Origin: Methanosarcinaceae archaeon UBA470 | GTDB taxonomy: Archaea > Halobacteriota > Methanosarcinia > Methanosarcinales > Methanosarcinaceae | Length of the DNA stretch: 7,105 nucleotides | NCBI GenBank assembly: GCA_002508425.1 | Contig: DAKU01000078.1 | Coordinates: 14,691 to 21,795 of the forward strand | Direction: 5' to 3' | Shown: positions 5,327 to 7,105 of the stretch, piece after piece | Layout of the letters: every line of letters starts with the position of its first letter | Numbering within the stretch: the stretch's first letter is position 1 | Made by a program: the position numbers and the translations under genes | The notes under the pieces: generated by a model | Databases searched by the model: none | What the model was told of the DNA's origin: nothing | Seen by the model: only the letters and a program-made list of their open reading frames with translations

Positions 5327-6673
5327 TCATAAAAAATACAGAATAACAGGCAGTAAGATCACGCCCATTGCATTACTTTTTCTTACATTCATGAAAGATG
5401 GTAGCAATCCTATGGATGTTGCCATAAGGAATATTACAATGCCAAACATCCCTGTGAATATGGTGACCATCACTACAAGACCTGTCAGTACTGCAATGCT
5501 TAATTTCCTGTAGTTAATTTTCTCCATTAACAGATGAATGATATTTCCTATTTTGATAGTGGAATAATAGGAAAATATCGAGGCAAGGATCACCACACAT
5601 AATAGAATAAGGATAAAGGGTATGTCTATTGCTGATGGCTCCAGTAACGAAGATATTGCTACTATTGCTCCGTTACGGGTTCTTCCAATGAAGAAAAAAA
5701 CAAACAGGCCAAAAACAGCATTCGCAGTATTTACACCAGAAACTGAAATAATGAATTCTCTAGCTTCATCCAGAGGATCTTCGGATATACTGGTTTTATC
5801 AGAGTTTTGTTTGCCACGTATCCTGCTGAATTGTTCTGCCAGCAATGTAGCTACAGAAGATGATACTCCCGGCAACCACGCTACAAAAGAACCTGCAATG
5901 CTTCCGGAGGTAATTGCTTTTATTATCCTGTTAGCAGGCAGGCTGATTAAGGAAGTGCGCTGGGCTGGTATTACTGAACTGGTTGTGAGGCTTATTATCA
6001 GTTGGGAAGCACCAAATAGGCCGCTTAACAGTGGGAGTAGTATCGACGGACTATCCGATTCGAACAAAGAGTTAGCCATGCTCTCTTTTCCAAAAGCAAA
6101 GATTCCCAACAGACCGCTCATCACGAATACCAAAAGTGCATAAAATTTGTATCTGTAGCGAGTAAGAGATCCCTGTCCTGGTACATACTCTCCTTTTTCA
6201 GTTACGATCATCAGGAAAGCTATGAAGAGCAGCATCCAGCCAATGTAATCTTGTATGAGTGGGTATATTGTGTATAACAGGAAGCCAAAAGGCAAAAGCA
6301 GGATGATGGATACGATTACAGAACCTGCACTTCCCAGGGCTGAAAGCCGTATAGCTTCTGGTCCTCTGCCATCGAGCAGTAACTGATGTCCCGGAAGTAC
6401 TGCCAGCGCCATGTCCGAATTAGGGACTCCCAAATAGATGGCGGGTATTATATCATGAAACGTGTGTGTGATACAGTTTGCCAGGATCATGCAGATGATA
6501 TATATGGCCGGTATACCGTTTTCAATGAGTAAAGGGGATGCGGATACCAGCAAAAGAGCAAAATTGTTGCTGTGCAGTCCAGGTATTAACCCTGACACTA
6601 CACCCATAAGACAACCAGCAAGTATGGACAGTAAAAAAAGGAACATGGATAAGTCTTCAGTAATTATAGGCAT
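5327..6673 (-). CDS. TctA/DUF112-family membrane permease
   Basis: Large hydrophobic protein of the tripartite tricarboxylate transporter permease family (TctA, archaeal DUF112 branch), expected in the cytoplasmic membrane; the substrate is unknown. The 448-residue product has about ten or more hydrophobic segments. Family landmarks are GVVSGLIPGLHSNN (24-37), the VPNSDMALAVLPGH stretch (83-96), and a second PG motif, WLPGVSSSVATLLAE (266-280), that mirrors the first half, in line with an internally duplicated fold. GIVIFLMATSIGLLP (411-425) near the end is also typical. A hydrophilic loop lies at about 282-305. Bacterial TctA is about 500 residues and works with the small TctB and the binding protein TctC; neither is seen here. 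Archaeal members commonly stand alone. The ATG at 6673 has GGATGAT at 6677-6683, rather close; Met10 would be an alternative start. It diverges from the thiolation gene across an AT-rich spacer. Confidence 0.88.
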   Translation of the reverse strand: MPIITEDLSMFLFLLSILAGCLMGVVSGLIPGLHSNNFALLLVSASPLLIENGIPAIYIICMILANCITHTFHDIIPAIYLGVPNSDMALAVLPGHQLLLDGRGPEAIRLSALGSAGSVIVSIILLLPFGFLLYTIYPLIQDYIGWMLLFIAFLMIVTEKGEYVPGQGSLTRYRYKFYALLVFVMSGLLGIFAFGKESMANSLFESDSPSILLPLLSGLFGASQLIISLTTSSVIPAQRTSLISLPANRIIKAITSGSIAGSFVAWLPGVSSSVATLLAEQFSRIRGKQNSDKTSISEDPLDEAREFIISVSGVNTANAVFGLFVFFFIGRTRNGAIVAISSLLEPSAIDIPFILILLCVVILASIFSYYSTIKIGNIIHLLMEKINYRKLSIAVLTGLVVMVTIFTGMFGIVIFLMATSIGLLPSFMNVRKSNAMGVILLPVILYFL

Positions 6674-6692
6674 CTAATCATCCATTCATCTA

Positions 6693-6710
6693 TATAATTA
6701 GAAAATTATA
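6693..6710 (-). repeat. Inverted repeat TATAATT-N4-AATTATA in the permease leader region
   Basis: TATAATT (6693-6699) and AATTATA (6704-6710) are perfect 7-nt arms around AGAA. If the permease TATA box is the one near 6731-6740, the predicted transcript start near 6709 falls inside or beside this repeat, as an operator would. The arms are entirely A and T in AT-rich DNA, so chance is likely enough to keep confidence low. Confidence 0.3.
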
Positions 6711-6726
6711 ATTGTATGATGAATTG

Positions 6727-6742
6727 TATATTTATATATTTT
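6727..6742. promoter_or_regulatory. Shared TATA region of the divergent permease and thiolation genes
   Basis: The block reads TATATTTATATATTTTA and looks like a TATA box in either direction: TTTATATATT on the plus strand and AATATATAAA on the minus strand. It would start transcripts near 6709 leftward (leader about 35 nt) and near 6762 rightward (leader about 80 nt). A separate rightward box at ATAAATAG near 6801 is possible but would exclude the ribosome binding site. Confidence 0.4.
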
Positions 6743-6840
6743 ACTGGGTGTTAGAACTTTACATAATATCTCAAAACCTTCTATTCTGTTCACCACAACA
6801 ATAAATAGTAAGATGCCTTTTTTGGTTCAGGAATAAATTC

Positions 6841-7105
6841 ATGAGCATCAAGTGTGATAAGTGTAAGCACGATTCTATTATATACCAAAGATATTCCGGT
6901 ATGCACCTGTGTAAGAAACATTTCGTGGAAGATGTGGAACGAAAAATCAAGCTCACAATTCGCAAACATTATTCTGTAAAAAAGAATGAGACCATAGCTG
7001 TGGCTATAAGTGGCGGCAAGGATAGCAGTGTGCTGCTCTATATGTTGCATAAGATCCTTGGGGACCGTCCCGATATCCACCTCGTTGCTCTTTCAGTGGA
7101 TGAGG
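6841..7105 (+). CDS. tRNA 2-thiolation protein, TtuA/NcsA family (5' part only)
   Basis: The frame opens at ATG 6841 and runs without a stop through the window end, giving the first 88 residues of a protein normally about 300 long. These ATP-pyrophosphatase-fold enzymes adenylate a tRNA uridine (position 34 or 54) and replace its oxygen with sulfur, usually supplied by a ubiquitin-like carrier protein in archaea. The N-terminal zinc finger is present: Cys5-xx-Cys8 and Cys24-xx-His27 (LCKKHF). The PP-loop SGGKDS lies at 57-62 after the strand TIAVAI, followed by SVLLYMLHKI and the strand HLVALSVDE, where the family continues. AGGA at 6829-6832 lies 8 nt ahead of the ATG. The iron-sulfur cluster cysteines and C-terminal zinc finger expected downstream lie outside the window, so TtuA (U54) and NcsA/Ncs6 (U34) types cannot be separated. 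Confidence 0.92.
   Translation, partial: MSIKCDKCKHDSIIYQRYSGMHLCKKHFVEDVERKIKLTIRKHYSVKKNETIAVAISGGKDSSVLLYMLHKILGDRPDIHLVALSVDE

Noticed and set aside
5622..6143. 173-codon plus-strand frame inside the permease gene
   Set aside because: It is antisense to a well-supported TctA-type protein and has the composition of a shadow frame; no ribosome binding site or promoter was found.
6771..7080. Two minus-strand frames of 64 and 96 codons opposite the thiolation gene
   Set aside because: They run antisense to a clear zinc finger and PP-loop coding region, and their translations look like no protein family.
1..7105. tRNA, rRNA, CRISPR array, insertion sequence or attachment site
   Set aside because: Reading both strands, I found no cloverleaf, regularly spaced repeats, transposase or integrase coding, or long flanking direct repeats.

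Overview
The window looks like chromosomal DNA from a methanogenic archaeon, most likely a methylotrophic member of the Methanosarcinaceae (Methanolobus/Methanococcoides-like). The evidence is AT-rich intergenic DNA with archaeal TATA boxes about 25 nt ahead of probable transcript starts, GGAG/GGATGAT-type ribosome binding sites, T-tract terminators, and a gene set typical of these organisms (CooC-family ATPase, flavoredoxin, archaeal TctA-type permease, TtuA/NcsA-type thiolase). The genus is an inference. No rRNA, tRNA, CRISPR array, insertion sequence or integrase is visible.

Layout. 1-2036 (minus): a cation diffusion facilitator transporter followed 51 nt later by chorismate synthase (aroC), whose stop codon lies inside a terminator hairpin. 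2139-3388 (plus): a CooC-like nickel-insertion ATPase translationally coupled to a single-domain cupin, ending at a T-tract. 3389-3956: 568 nt without a conventional gene; it holds a strong promoter and ribosome binding site ahead of a 39-codon ORF, a hairpin, short hydrophobic reading frames of doubtful status, and the promoter of the next gene. 3957-4397 (plus): a four-helix PsiE-family membrane protein. 4612-5181 (minus): a flavoredoxin-type flavin reductase with a striking inverted repeat next to its TATA box. 5327-6673 (minus): a TctA/DUF112-type membrane permease. 6841-7105 (plus): the start of a tRNA 2-thiolation protein of the TtuA/NcsA family, cut by the window edge.

How the genes fit together. 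Only two linkages are well supported: ATPase plus cupin (overlapping start and stop), and CDF transporter followed by aroC (same strand, short gap, no terminator seen between). The rest are single genes with their own promoters. The most useful leads are the ATPase-cupin pair, a possible metal-handling module with no CODH gene in view; the operator-like repeat ahead of the flavoredoxin gene; and the unannotated small ORF with good expression signals at 3573. I do not see a clearly new multi-gene system.
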